Translations under genes and position numbers: made by a program | Shown: positions 10,106-18,585 of the stretch, piece by piece | Layout: every line of letters starts with the position of its first letter | Position numbering within the stretch: position 1 is the first letter of the stretch | The notes under the pieces: generated by a model | Database searches by the model: none | Told to the model about the DNA's origin: nothing | The model's input: only the letters and a program-made list of their open reading frames with translations | DNA from: an uncultured SAR324 cluster bacterium | Lineage (GTDB): Bacteria; SAR324; NAC60-12 | Length of the DNA stretch: 64,000 bases | NCBI GenBank assembly: GCA_905182865.1 | Contig: CAJJCY010000004.1 | Span: 682,001-746,000 of the forward strand | Direction: 5' to 3'

Positions 10106-10193
10106 GTTTTCTTCTTATACGATTCACTTTTAGTACCTAGAGTTTCTGCCGACGTCAACAAGTTAAAACTAAGATCCTAGAACCATAACCCTC

Positions 10194-11056
10194 TCATCCG
10201 TACTGATCATCAAATTCGTCCCGTTTATGAGGAAGAAAATTGTGGAGTTCCTGAAGAATTGTGTATGGCGCTTCACGGCGTGCGATGCGATTTACGCTTT
10301 CACTAATCATTTCCAGCAAAATAAGATTGGATTCTTTCAGCTGCTTACGTTTTGATGCAATAGGCAATAAAACCATGTTAGAGAAAATCACACCGTAAAG
10401 TGTGGTCAACAAGGCCACTGCCATGGCTGGGCCAATCGATTTTGGGTCGCCCATGTTAGCCAACATCTGCACCAATCCGACAATTGTTCCAACCATACCG
10501 AATGCAGGTGCGGCGGTACCCATAAAATCAAATATTTCAATTTCTTCATCTGCACAGATGTAAAGAGAATCAAATTGGTTCAAGCTAGTATCAAAAGACT
10601 CTTCCTCAACTTGTTCCCGAACGATCAGTCCCTCTATCCAGCGGCGCATGAACGGATTTTCCAGGCTGCTGAGATCATCGTTGGTAATACGTTTCCCACT
10701 GTAACGTTTTTCTGCAATTATCTTGGATTTATCATAAATTTCCTGAGTTGCGGATTCAGCAACATCTGCTGCAAAAACCTTTGGAATGCTGCCAAAACTC
10801 CGTAAAGCCTTTTTGTATGGAAATGCAACAAAAGTAACCGAAATAGTGCCGCCAAAGACAATGAACAGCGATTTCAGGTCAAAAAACCGTAAGATTTGAA
10901 TAATGTACTTGTTTATTGACTCGGCATAACCAGCACTCTCAAGCCAGAGAGCTATATTAGAAAATTCAGCCGGCCATAGAATACCTGAAAGTATGAAAAC
11001 GTGCCGCCAATAAAGCCTAACAATGTACCTAATTTATCTGCGCTTTGTTGTTTCAT
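10194..11056 (-). CDS. motA: MotA-like stator protein (one frame break)
   Basis: Inner-membrane ion-channel partner of MotB. The start ATG at 11056 overlaps the stop of the FliG-like gene (ATGA), implying translational coupling. The first frame (MKQQSADKLGTLLGFIGGT) breaks near 10990 in a T run. The next frame is open to the end: HVFILSGILWPAEF, two early membrane helices, a cytoplasmic region, and the conserved C-terminal pair of helices GTAAPAFGMVGTIVGLVQML and AMAVALLTTLYGVIFSN. The proline and GT residues in APAFGMVGT and the LLTTLYG motif are those of MotA/PomA, distinguishing it from TolQ/ExbB. About 287 residues. No flagellar genes are adjacent. Confidence 0.88.
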
Positions 11057-12660
11057 GAATCCTTTTTCTCCCAAATTTTTCCAAGTTCGATATGAACATG
11101 TCGCATGAAAACATTCCGATGTAGATTCCTAAGCTGTTCTATCCGTAATTTAGCCTCTTCATCTTCCTCACGTTGTTTTTCATATCCCTGCAGTTGTTCC
11201 TGATAATATTTCCGTGTTTCTTCAGTATATTCCTTCATGATTTTTTCAGTTACTGAAGTATGAGAATCAAGTAGTAAGTACGGAACTGAAACCTTTGCTC
11301 CGGTACTTAATCGTGAACGTTCAAAACGCTCCATCACTCTTCCCACAAAAGCATCATCTATGATTTCGGTGCTTTCTAAATCTTCAAAAGAAAGGCTCCG
11401 CTCCCGAATTAGCTCCATAGCTTCGCTTGTATTTTTAGCTAATTCAGGATTCTTCTTTTTAAGTTCATCAGTACTCCCTAGAATATCGTTCCATTCCTCT
11501 GCACTTATCTGACCGGAAAGTTCTCCAATACGCCCTAGCCCATCAAAAGGCATGGGAAGATTTTTAGCAGACTCAGTCAGTTCATCTGCCAATTGCTGCA
11601 GATCACTAGGAGAAACGCTTATATCCTTCATGGTCAATACAATCCCCAAGGAATCCTCTACAGGCAGGCCCTTGAGAATATTAGCCATATCACTGGGGTC
11701 CATCTGACTAAAAACAATAGCCTGTTGATGGGGTTTAATTTCTTGCAGTAGATCAATACGAAGTTGTGGAGGCATCTTCCTGATGAACCCAAAGTAATCA
11801 ATTTTTTCTTCGTCATCCCCTGTATCTGCCTCCTCATCCGGAAGATCCAGTTCCTCTTCTTCGGCCTCTTCTTCAGGTGCCATGGCCTCAATGGCAGTGG
11901 CAACTTTACCCAAGGTGCCCTGCAGCGGATGTTCTTTTTCCTCTTTCTCACGGGTGCTGCGGGAGACAAAGAAAAACAATGCAAGTGTCAAAAGCAGCAA
12001 AACTCCGAGAGTTCCTATAATTGCCCATTGCACTGGTGTGATTGCATCAGTGCCTTCCGGTTTATATTCTGGAATCAACTGATCAACTCCAAGCATTTCA
12101 TAACCTGCAGGAAAAGTTGCACTGATTTCTGCCGCCTGCTTCAACTTCTCTTGTGCATTTACTGGTTCGTCACCATTCAAATCAGCCCTTGCTCCGACAA
12201 GTAAGTTTACATATTCAACCAGTTTTTCAGAAAAATCAGGACGTTCTATTTGCAATTTGTCCAAAACGATCGATTGTTCAAAACGATCCTGTGAGTTCAG
12301 TTCAGAAATTTCTGAACGAATACTCATTTCCACCTGATTCAAATTTACAGAATTGTTAACAGTTAAATTAATAATTCGATAACTAAACAGTGCTTGCACT
12401 TTATTTTCATCAGTTTTTATTTTGACTCCTGGTAGAAGATCACTATCTTTTTTGACAGGTTCATTATCCAGAACAGAATGCAGAATTACAGAAACATCGA
12501 TGTATTCTTCACTCAAAGATTTACGTAGAATTTTGTGGATGCGTTCCCTTATCTCAGGTTCAGGGCGACTGCGGCTTAATATTTCTGCATGCAGAATGTC
12601 GAAATTAAAAATTGTTAAAAGAATTATACATCCCGCAAAACTCAACAATTTTTTGTTCAT
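11053..12660 (-). CDS. Membrane-anchored FliG-like rotor protein with periplasmic domain
   Basis: About 535 residues from the ATG at 12660; ATG 12678 and TTG 12717 are also in frame. A signal sequence (NKKLLSFAGCIILLTIFNF) is followed by a periplasmic domain of about 180 residues, a membrane helix (AIIGTLGVLLLLTLALFFFV) at about residues 210-232, and an acidic linker rich in E and D. A cytoplasmic part follows that resembles FliG: PPQLRIDLLQEIKPHQQAIV with FSQMDPSDMANILKGLP matches the FliG middle-domain EHPQ-IA...LDP--AA-iL--LP pattern, and SLSFEDLESTEIIDDAFVGR matches the start of the FliG C-terminal torque domain. A charged coiled coil ends it. Normal FliG is about 330 residues and has no signal or membrane helix; this layout recalls FliF joined to FliG. 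Coupled to motA. The FliG match is by motif, so moderately sure. Confidence 0.72.
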   Translation of the reverse strand: MNKKLLSFAGCIILLTIFNFDILHAEILSRSRPEPEIRERIHKILRKSLSEEYIDVSVILHSVLDNEPVKKDSDLLPGVKIKTDENKVQALFSYRIINLTVNNSVNLNQVEMSIRSEISELNSQDRFEQSIVLDKLQIERPDFSEKLVEYVNLLVGARADLNGDEPVNAQEKLKQAAEISATFPAGYEMLGVDQLIPEYKPEGTDAITPVQWAIIGTLGVLLLLTLALFFFVSRSTREKEEKEHPLQGTLGKVATAIEAMAPEEEAEEEELDLPDEEADTGDDEEKIDYFGFIRKMPPQLRIDLLQEIKPHQQAIVFSQMDPSDMANILKGLPVEDSLGIVLTMKDISVSPSDLQQLADELTESAKNLPMPFDGLGRIGELSGQISAEEWNDILGSTDELKKKNPELAKNTSEAMELIRERSLSFEDLESTEIIDDAFVGRVMERFERSRLSTGAKVSVPYLLLDSHTSVTEKIMKEYTEETRKYYQEQLQGYEKQREEDEEAKLRIEQLRNLHRNVFMRHVHIELGKIWEKKDS

Positions 12661-12743
12661 AATACGAAAAATGTTCATGGATAATTTATTTTTTTTACTT
12701 GAAATAAATAATTCCAAAAGATTACAGTTTTTTTTACATTAAA

Positions 12744-12782
12744 TTAACATGTTAAATTAATATATAAACTCCAAATAATCAA
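12744..12782 (-). promoter_or_regulatory. Possible promoter and 12-bp palindrome before the FliG-like gene
   Basis: On the minus strand TTGATT (12782-12777) is followed after 17 bases by TAATTT (12759-12754), a fair sigma-70-type pair. The -10 region overlaps the perfect palindrome TTAACATGTTAA (12744-12755), which could be an operator. The area is very AT-rich, so chance matches are easy. Confidence 0.3.
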
Positions 12783-12784
12783 GT

Positions 12785-13600
12785 GTAAATACGATTGTTT
12801 TCATGTATTAAATACTGAATTAATTTAATAAACGGTATTGGAAATGCATCTGATTATTATGTAAGCCAAAAATAATATGTATCTGTTTCAACTGAATAAT
12901 AAGATTCAAAGATATAAGTAAAATATTCTTTGGAAAATTTACCCAGAAACTATGCTCTTGCTGACACTGTTTTTTTATGTAACTGATCTGAGTCTCGTGA
13001 GTTATTAATTATAATAAGATATTGATATTATTATTTTAATTTTCAAATTTAGGCTGAAATTGGATACTTGAAAAAGTGCTGGTATCGTATAAGATCCCTC
13101 ACATATGATTCGTATGACACTATAAAACTCGTGAGCGTTAAGATCTATTACTGTACAGCACAATGCGTTTTACCATTAAAACAACACTATTACCTTTATC
13201 CATTACTCAAAGTAGAATGTAGCTTAAGAAAAGAAGTTTCTGTCATCACTGACTTGGTCCGGGCTCCAGATCAAATATCTGCTTAAGTACAAGATTTGAA
13301 ACATTTCCCCTCGAATTCAGGGTCTATGCTGCGACTCCAACGGAATAACAATGGAAAGGTAATGTGGGCTACATTACACTTTCAAGCTTCTAAAACAATA
13401 GATCCCTGTCCACCGGTCAGGCTGAAGAGAAGCTTCAGGAATGAATTCTTTGAAAATTTTTAAATTTTTAACGTGACCATCAAATATACGTTGCAAAATA
13501 AATCCAATTAAGTTAGGCTAGGTCTGAATTTGACTTGTAAAAACAGCCAATTTATTTTAGAAATAGAATATCTTACAAAGATCTGCCTTAAACATTTTTA
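12785..13600. other. Long AT-rich intergenic region between divergent operons
   Basis: About 800 bases separate the minus-strand motor genes from the plus-strand pal gene. I find no convincing gene: the only open frame of note (13068-13286, plus) has unremarkable composition, no clear ribosome site and no recognisable motif. No tRNA-like T-arm or long hairpin was found. It presumably holds divergent promoters. Confidence 0.4.
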
Positions 13601-13611
13601 AGGGGTATAAA

Positions 13612-14582
13612 ATGCTGAAATATTATTTTATCTTATTTACACTTCTGACACTCATTGTAGCTGGTTGTAGTTTCTCTGATCCTGAGCCTGAAGAAGTTCA
13701 AGCACAAATGGACCAGGAACATGCCCGAATAACTGAAGAGCAGGAACGTCAACAGGAGGAAGAAGCAGAAAAACTGCTGGCACAGGAAGCTGCTGCTGCA
13801 GAAGAGTCAGCTGCAGAAGAAGCTGCTGCAAAAGAAGCTGAAGCCGCAAGACTTGCTACGGTTGAAAATGAGACTGCTTTGGATAAAATTGAAAAGTTAC
13901 TGAAGCCGGCGAGTATAGAAGTTATTCAACCGGAAGAGCCGATAAGTGAACCTGGTTTAATTAATACAATTTCTTCGGGGCTGAAAAATCTCCTGGGTTC
14001 ATCCGTTAAAGAACAACAAGAAAACCGAAAAAAGCTGCAGACAACGTTTCAGCTTCGGAAAAGAAGAGCAAAATCAAGTTTATGCCAAAATCACCTTTGG
14101 CTATCTTTTCCGCACAAAAACTGGTTTCCTGCAAAATAGTTCCTGAAAAGATGGAAGCTATTCATAAGCGTTTGCTGAAAATAAAGGATGTTAACATTGC
14201 CGAAAGTAAACTACGGGACAAGACAAATGACAAATTAATGCCGGTCATTCACTTTGACTTCGATCAAATAAAAATAAAACCGGCATACATAAAACTTCTG
14301 CGACAGCAGAGTTCGTGTGTCATGAAGGCCCTGAAATCCCGTAATGACATGATTATACAAATTGAAGGACATGCTGATGAACGTGGGAGTGATGAGTATA
14401 ACATGGCTTTGGGTCATCGCAGGGCCAATATAGTAGCTAACGCAATCAAGGCCTATCTTCCAGATTCATCACTAGCGAGAATCTTCAGTTTTGGTGAAGA
14501 ATTTCCGCTGATCCGTCTCTCCAACAAAAGCGCCTGGGGCAAAAACAGAAGGGTGGAATTTACCTTATTGCTAAAGCCATAA
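13612..14582 (+). CDS. pal: Pal-like OmpA-domain lipoprotein (one frame break)
   Basis: Begins after a good ribosome site (AAGGGG, 8 bases upstream). Lipobox LIVAGC, lipidated Cys19. A long glutamate/alanine-rich coiled region (residues about 35-85) is unusual for Pal and acts as a spacer. The frame is lost near 14030 in a run of six As where seven would keep frame. The next frame continues KAADNVSASEKKSKIKFMPK into the OmpA/Pal domain: VIHFDFDQIKIKP, IQIEGHADERGSDEYNMALG, RRANIVANAIKAYL, FSFGEEFP, NRRVEF. The GHADERGS motif is Pal-specific among OmpA proteins. About 323 residues. It should bind peptidoglycan at the outer-membrane inner face, with the TolQ/TolR homologues next in the operon. 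Confidence 0.85.
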
Positions 14583-14590
14583 ATACGTAA

Positions 14591-15271
14591 ATGGATTTTT
14601 TGACCCTCCCATTTACCACAGATTTTAGTAGTATTGCCTTTAGCGTACTTGCAATACTTTTGGGGTGTTCGGTGATTGTCTGGGTCACGCTGTTCATGAA
14701 GTTCTTCAAGCTCATTCGAGCAAAATATCTCCAAGCACGCGCACTAGAATTGCTGGAAAACACACAGCGTGTGAGTGAACTCCGCCTGCGTTTCAGCAAT
14801 ATGCCTAAAAATCCACTTCAGGAAATGTTCGCACTTGGCGACCGTGAACTGAAAATATTCCTGAAAACAAGTCCTGAATCAGACTACGGCCATCGTAGAG
14901 AATTGATGGACAGGCTTGAACGAATTCTTGAAGCTAGGATTTTGCTGGAAGAAAAAGATTTAAATGCAGGACAAGCCCTCCTAGCAACAATCGCTGCAAC
15001 TTCACCTTTTATAGGACTATTTGGAACAGTAATTGGTGTCATCAACACTTTCATGAGCATCGCGGAATTCAATTCAGTTGAACTGTCAGTTATCAGTCCC
15101 GGTATAGCAGAGGCACTTGTTGCGACTGCAGCCGGTCTGTTTGCTGCAATTCCTGCAACTTTAGGTTACAATTTGTTTCGTGCAACCATCCGTGGAATGA
15201 CTGAGACAATGGATTATTTTGCTCTTCAACTACTGCACCACCTCCAAAAACGTTTGTTACCAAAAAAATGA
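14591..15271 (+). CDS. tolQ: TolQ/ExbB-family proton channel protein
   Basis: 226 residues, 8 bases after pal. Three membrane helices: one near the N terminus (FSVLAILLGCSVIVWVTLFM) and two after a cytoplasmic loop (LLATIAATSPFIGLFGTVIG and EALVATAAGLFAAIPATLGY). TSPFIGLFGTV and the AL-ATA-GLFAAIPA motif with the conserved threonine and proline are the MotA/TolQ/ExbB signature. The short first helix and total length fit TolQ better than MotA. It forms the inner-membrane proton channel with TolR, whose start overlaps this stop by four bases. TolA and TolB were not seen nearby, so ExbB or an Agl-type gliding protein remain alternatives. Confidence 0.8.
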   Translation: MDFLTLPFTTDFSSIAFSVLAILLGCSVIVWVTLFMKFFKLIRAKYLQARALELLENTQRVSELRLRFSNMPKNPLQEMFALGDRELKIFLKTSPESDYGHRRELMDRLERILEARILLEEKDLNAGQALLATIAATSPFIGLFGTVIGVINTFMSIAEFNSVELSVISPGIAEALVATAAGLFAAIPATLGYNLFRATIRGMTETMDYFALQLLHHLQKRLLPKK

Positions 15272-15690
15272 GAAAATTTAGACATGCTAGAAGACTCCGC
15301 GGAGAACTTATGTCTGAAATCAACATTACCCCGTTTGTTGATGTTTTGCTGGTGCTCCTGATTTCCTTCCTCATTTCTGCACCGCTACTGACGCAGGCCA
15401 TTCAAATTCAGCTTCCTAGAGGTATTTTAAAAGAACGGGTACCTGTTTACAAAGAATCAATTCTTGCTGTTGTGAATAAAAAAAAGCAAATAATAATCAG
15501 TGATCAAATCTACTCTCTCAAAAGCCTGGCTAAATCTCTAAAAAAAAATACCAACGAATGGAAAAGGAACCAGCCTGTATATGTTCAAATGGATGAACGG
15601 GTGCCTTATGGAATTTTAATGGATTTGATGCTTTTGTTTAAAAAAGCAGGCTTTCCCCAAGTTGGACTTGTTTTTAAAAAAGAATCCTAG
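15268..15690 (+). CDS. tolR: TolR/ExbD-family protein
   Basis: 140 residues; ATG overlaps the tolQ stop (ATGA), so the pair is translationally coupled. A short basic N terminus (RKFRHARRLRGE) leads into the single membrane helix EINITPFVDVLLVLLISFLI, in which the aspartate of PFVDVLLVLL is the proton-carrying residue of TolR/ExbD. A periplasmic domain of about 95 residues follows, ending FKKAGFPQVGLVFKKES, close to the usual G-xx-vgLv end of the family. It should work with the TolQ homologue to power an envelope process. Confidence 0.82.
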   Translation: MRKFRHARRLRGELMSEINITPFVDVLLVLLISFLISAPLLTQAIQIQLPRGILKERVPVYKESILAVVNKKKQIIISDQIYSLKSLAKSLKKNTNEWKRNQPVYVQMDERVPYGILMDLMLLFKKAGFPQVGLVFKKES

Positions 15691-15742
15691 GTCAAAGTTT
15701 TCCGGCAGACTAAAATTATAAAAGTCCCCAACTAAAAGCTAA

Positions 15743-16885
15743 ATGAAATTAATGATGGTTGCCGGAGAAGTCTCCGGAGATGCCCATGGTGCAGGTTTGA
15801 TTCGTAGTTTGCGGAAAAACCATGACAGTGCTGATATTTTCGGTATTGGGGGTAAGAAGATGTTAAGAGAGGGGTTCCGTCCGTACTTTATGCTGGATTC
15901 CCTGCAAACACACGGTTTAGTAGAAGTCGTTCAGCATCTTCCAAGGCTTTATCAAACCCTCTGGAGAATGCGTCAAGCTTTAAAGGAAGAAAAACCGGAT
16001 GCATTAATTTTAATCGATTATCCGGGATTCAATCTTAAACTTGCAGCTTATGCCAAAAAAACAGGTGTTCCGGTAATCTTTTTCAACAGTCCCCAAATCT
16101 GGGCTTGGCGAAAAGGCAGATTGAATACCATCAAACGTGTAGTGGACAAAATGATTGTCCTCTTTCCTTTTGAAGAAAAAATTTATCAGCAAGCCGGCGT
16201 AGATGTAAAATGGGTTGGACATCCTCTGCTGGATGAAATGCAGAGCGAAATAGATTCAGGAGCAATCCGCAAACAGTTCGGACTACAGAACAACATCCTG
16301 CTTTTAGCAATTGCGCCCGGAAGTCGGCCAAGTGAAATGAGGAGACACCTTCCTACCCTGCTTGAAGCACTTCCGCAAATTCAACAAAAAATCGGTGAAA
16401 TTCAGTGCATACTGCCTGTTGCAGAATCACTAGACTTAAAAGAAATCAGGAAACTGACAGACAAATCATCCGTTCCAGTCACTCTGGTTCCGGAACAGTT
16501 TATTGAAACTATTCAGGCTTGTGATGCTGCAATAGTTGCATCCGGAACTGCTTCCTTGCAAACTGCACTTGCACTTAAACCATTCGTGATTGTTTATCAA
16601 GTTTCTCCGCTAACTTACCGGATTGCACGTTATCTGGCTGAAACTGAATATGTTGGTCTGGTTAATGTTTTGGCTGAAAAAGAAATTGTACCTGAATTAC
16701 TGCAAAACAATTTCACAGTCAGTAAAGTTACTGAGATTGCAGTTCGTCTCTTGCAGGATGAGGACTATCGTGCCACAATGATCAGCCAACTGAAATCAAC
16801 GCGTACAAAATTGGGTGAAGCGGGAGCATATGACAAAGCTGGACAGTGCATTGAAAATGTTCTGAGTGAAGAACCTGCCATTTAA
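15743..16885 (+). CDS. lpxB: Lipid-A-disaccharide synthase
   Basis: 380 residues, the usual length. LpxB joins UDP-2,3-diacylglucosamine with lipid X to make the lipid A disaccharide at the inner membrane (glycosyltransferase family 19). Motifs: MKLMMVAGEVSGDAHGAGLI at the N terminus, GIGGKKM, ALILIDYPGFNLKLA, SPQIWAWRKGR, VGHPLLDEM, LAIAPGSRPSEM and ASGTASLQTAL with FVIVYQVSPLTYRIAR. All are LpxB signatures. The gene shows that the organism makes lipopolysaccharide. It follows tolR by 52 bases, probably on the same transcript. Confidence 0.95.
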   Translation: MKLMMVAGEVSGDAHGAGLIRSLRKNHDSADIFGIGGKKMLREGFRPYFMLDSLQTHGLVEVVQHLPRLYQTLWRMRQALKEEKPDALILIDYPGFNLKLAAYAKKTGVPVIFFNSPQIWAWRKGRLNTIKRVVDKMIVLFPFEEKIYQQAGVDVKWVGHPLLDEMQSEIDSGAIRKQFGLQNNILLLAIAPGSRPSEMRRHLPTLLEALPQIQQKIGEIQCILPVAESLDLKEIRKLTDKSSVPVTLVPEQFIETIQACDAAIVASGTASLQTALALKPFVIVYQVSPLTYRIARYLAETEYVGLVNVLAEKEIVPELLQNNFTVSKVTEIAVRLLQDEDYRATMISQLKSTRTKLGEAGAYDKAGQCIENVLSEEPAI

Positions 16886-16914
16886 ATATTGCAAATCAAG
16901 AATCACTTAATTCT

Positions 16915-18414
16915 ATGAAAACTGCTAAATTATCACTCGATACCCACAATATTGCACATCACCTGACACAAACTTTGACTGGAGTTGAAGCAGTGAAACA
17001 GTTGTTTGAGGGACAGATGGGCATTGATGAGACAGTAATACGTCAGTTATTGAGCGCAGCGCTGCACCGAGGCGGTGACTTTGCTGATATTCACTTTGAA
17101 TACAGTACACGCAACTCTGTGGTCATGGAGGATGGCATCATCAAAAACTCTGCAGTTGCAGTGGTGTCCGGTGTTGGAATTCGAGTGGTTCAGGGTGATC
17201 AAACCGGCTACGCATACAGTGAAGATTTTGACCTGAAACCAATGCTGCATGCCGCACGAACTGCCTCAGCCATTGCTTCCAGCGGTGAGGTTTCTCTGAG
17301 TGAAAGTTTTCGATTCAATGAACTGGTTCCACCCGACTACTATCCGGTACTGGAAACTGTGACAGATTTAGAACTGGTGCAAAAGATAGACATGGTAAAA
17401 CGCACTGAAGCTGTCTCCAGAGCCTATGATGAGAGAATAATTCGAGTGACAGTATCCATGATGGATGCACTCAACCTGACACAGGTCGTAACATCTGAGG
17501 GTTCAATTTTACGCGATACACGACCGATGTTTCGAATGAATGTTCATTGCATTGCACAGGAAGATAACAATATCCAAAACGGTTCTTCTGGAATCGGAGG
17601 ACGAGTTGGCTTGGATTTTTTGAAGCAGAAAGACCATGCAGTGAATTTAGGGAAACAGGCTGCTTCAGAGGCAATTTTGCTTCTGGGCGCAAAACAGGCA
17701 CCTTCCGGATTAATGCCTGTTATTTTAGGACCGGCACAATCCGGGATACTACTGCATGAAGCAGTTGGGCATCCATTGGAGGCTGATTTCAACCGCAAAG
17801 GAACATCTGCTTACAGCGGACGTATTGGTGAAAAAGTAGCGTCTGACTTGTGTTCGATTTATGATTCCGGAACTATTCCACACGAACGCGGTGCATTAAA
17901 TTTTGACGACGAAGGAGTTCCTTCTGCAGAAAATATTTTGATCGAAAATGGAGTTTTGCGTAACTACATGCATGACAGGATCAGTGCCAAACACTACCGC
18001 ACCAATCCTACCGGAAACGGACGGCGGGAATCCTATGCGCATTACCCGTTGCCGCGCATGACATCAACTTACTTGGCGAATGGGGAATCTGATCCGGAGG
18101 ATATAGTAAGATCAATTAAAAAAGGGATTTATTGCCAGGAATTCAGCGGTGGACAAGTGGATATTTCTAATGGTGATTTTGTTTTCGTACCAACGGTAGC
18201 CTGGATGGTAGAAGACGGCAAAAAAACTGTTCCGATAAAAAATTTCACATTAATTGGAAATGGACCGGATGTAATGTCAAAAGTCAGCATGGTCGGCAAC
18301 GATTTTGCTATGAGTGAAGGAATCTGGACCTGTGGAAAAGATGGACAGAGTGTACCTGTTGGAGTTGGACTTCCAACTGTACTGGTTTCTGAAATGACAG
18401 TTGGAGGAATGTAA
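16915..18414 (+). CDS. tldD: TldD family metalloprotease
   Basis: 499 residues. TldD, usually with TldE/PmbA, forms a zinc protease that trims unfolded or modified peptides. The zinc-binding motif HEAVGHPLEAD (HExxxH) is intact, followed by GTSAYSGRIGEKV, MTSTYLANGESDPEDIV, the cysteine-containing IKKGIYCQEFSGGQVD and the C-terminal TVGGM. The N-terminal domain shows ADIHFEYSTRNSVVMEDGII. The first 40 or so residues extend a little beyond typical TldD. No tldE/pmbA partner was seen in the window. It is 29 bases after lpxB. Confidence 0.93.
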   Translation: MKTAKLSLDTHNIAHHLTQTLTGVEAVKQLFEGQMGIDETVIRQLLSAALHRGGDFADIHFEYSTRNSVVMEDGIIKNSAVAVVSGVGIRVVQGDQTGYAYSEDFDLKPMLHAARTASAIASSGEVSLSESFRFNELVPPDYYPVLETVTDLELVQKIDMVKRTEAVSRAYDERIIRVTVSMMDALNLTQVVTSEGSILRDTRPMFRMNVHCIAQEDNNIQNGSSGIGGRVGLDFLKQKDHAVNLGKQAASEAILLLGAKQAPSGLMPVILGPAQSGILLHEAVGHPLEADFNRKGTSAYSGRIGEKVASDLCSIYDSGTIPHERGALNFDDEGVPSAENILIENGVLRNYMHDRISAKHYRTNPTGNGRRESYAHYPLPRMTSTYLANGESDPEDIVRSIKKGIYCQEFSGGQVDISNGDFVFVPTVAWMVEDGKKTVPIKNFTLIGNGPDVMSKVSMVGNDFAMSEGIWTCGKDGQSVPVGVGLPTVLVSEMTVGGM

Positions 18415-18585
18415 TTCTCTTAAAAACTTAAATATAGAATTATTTTAAAAAAACCGTAGAAAATCAAAATGGCACTCTTTATTGTCATTTCTTGTCCTGA
18501 TCTTCACACAAATTTGAAATTTCACAACTAAGTACTGCAAGCTCAAGACGATCTAAAATATGTTCATCAAGGAGTGGTTGATAAT

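Noticed and set aside
13068-13286. 72-residue plus-strand open frame between the divergent operons
   Set aside because: No ribosome site, no signal, no family motif, odd composition; likely chance.
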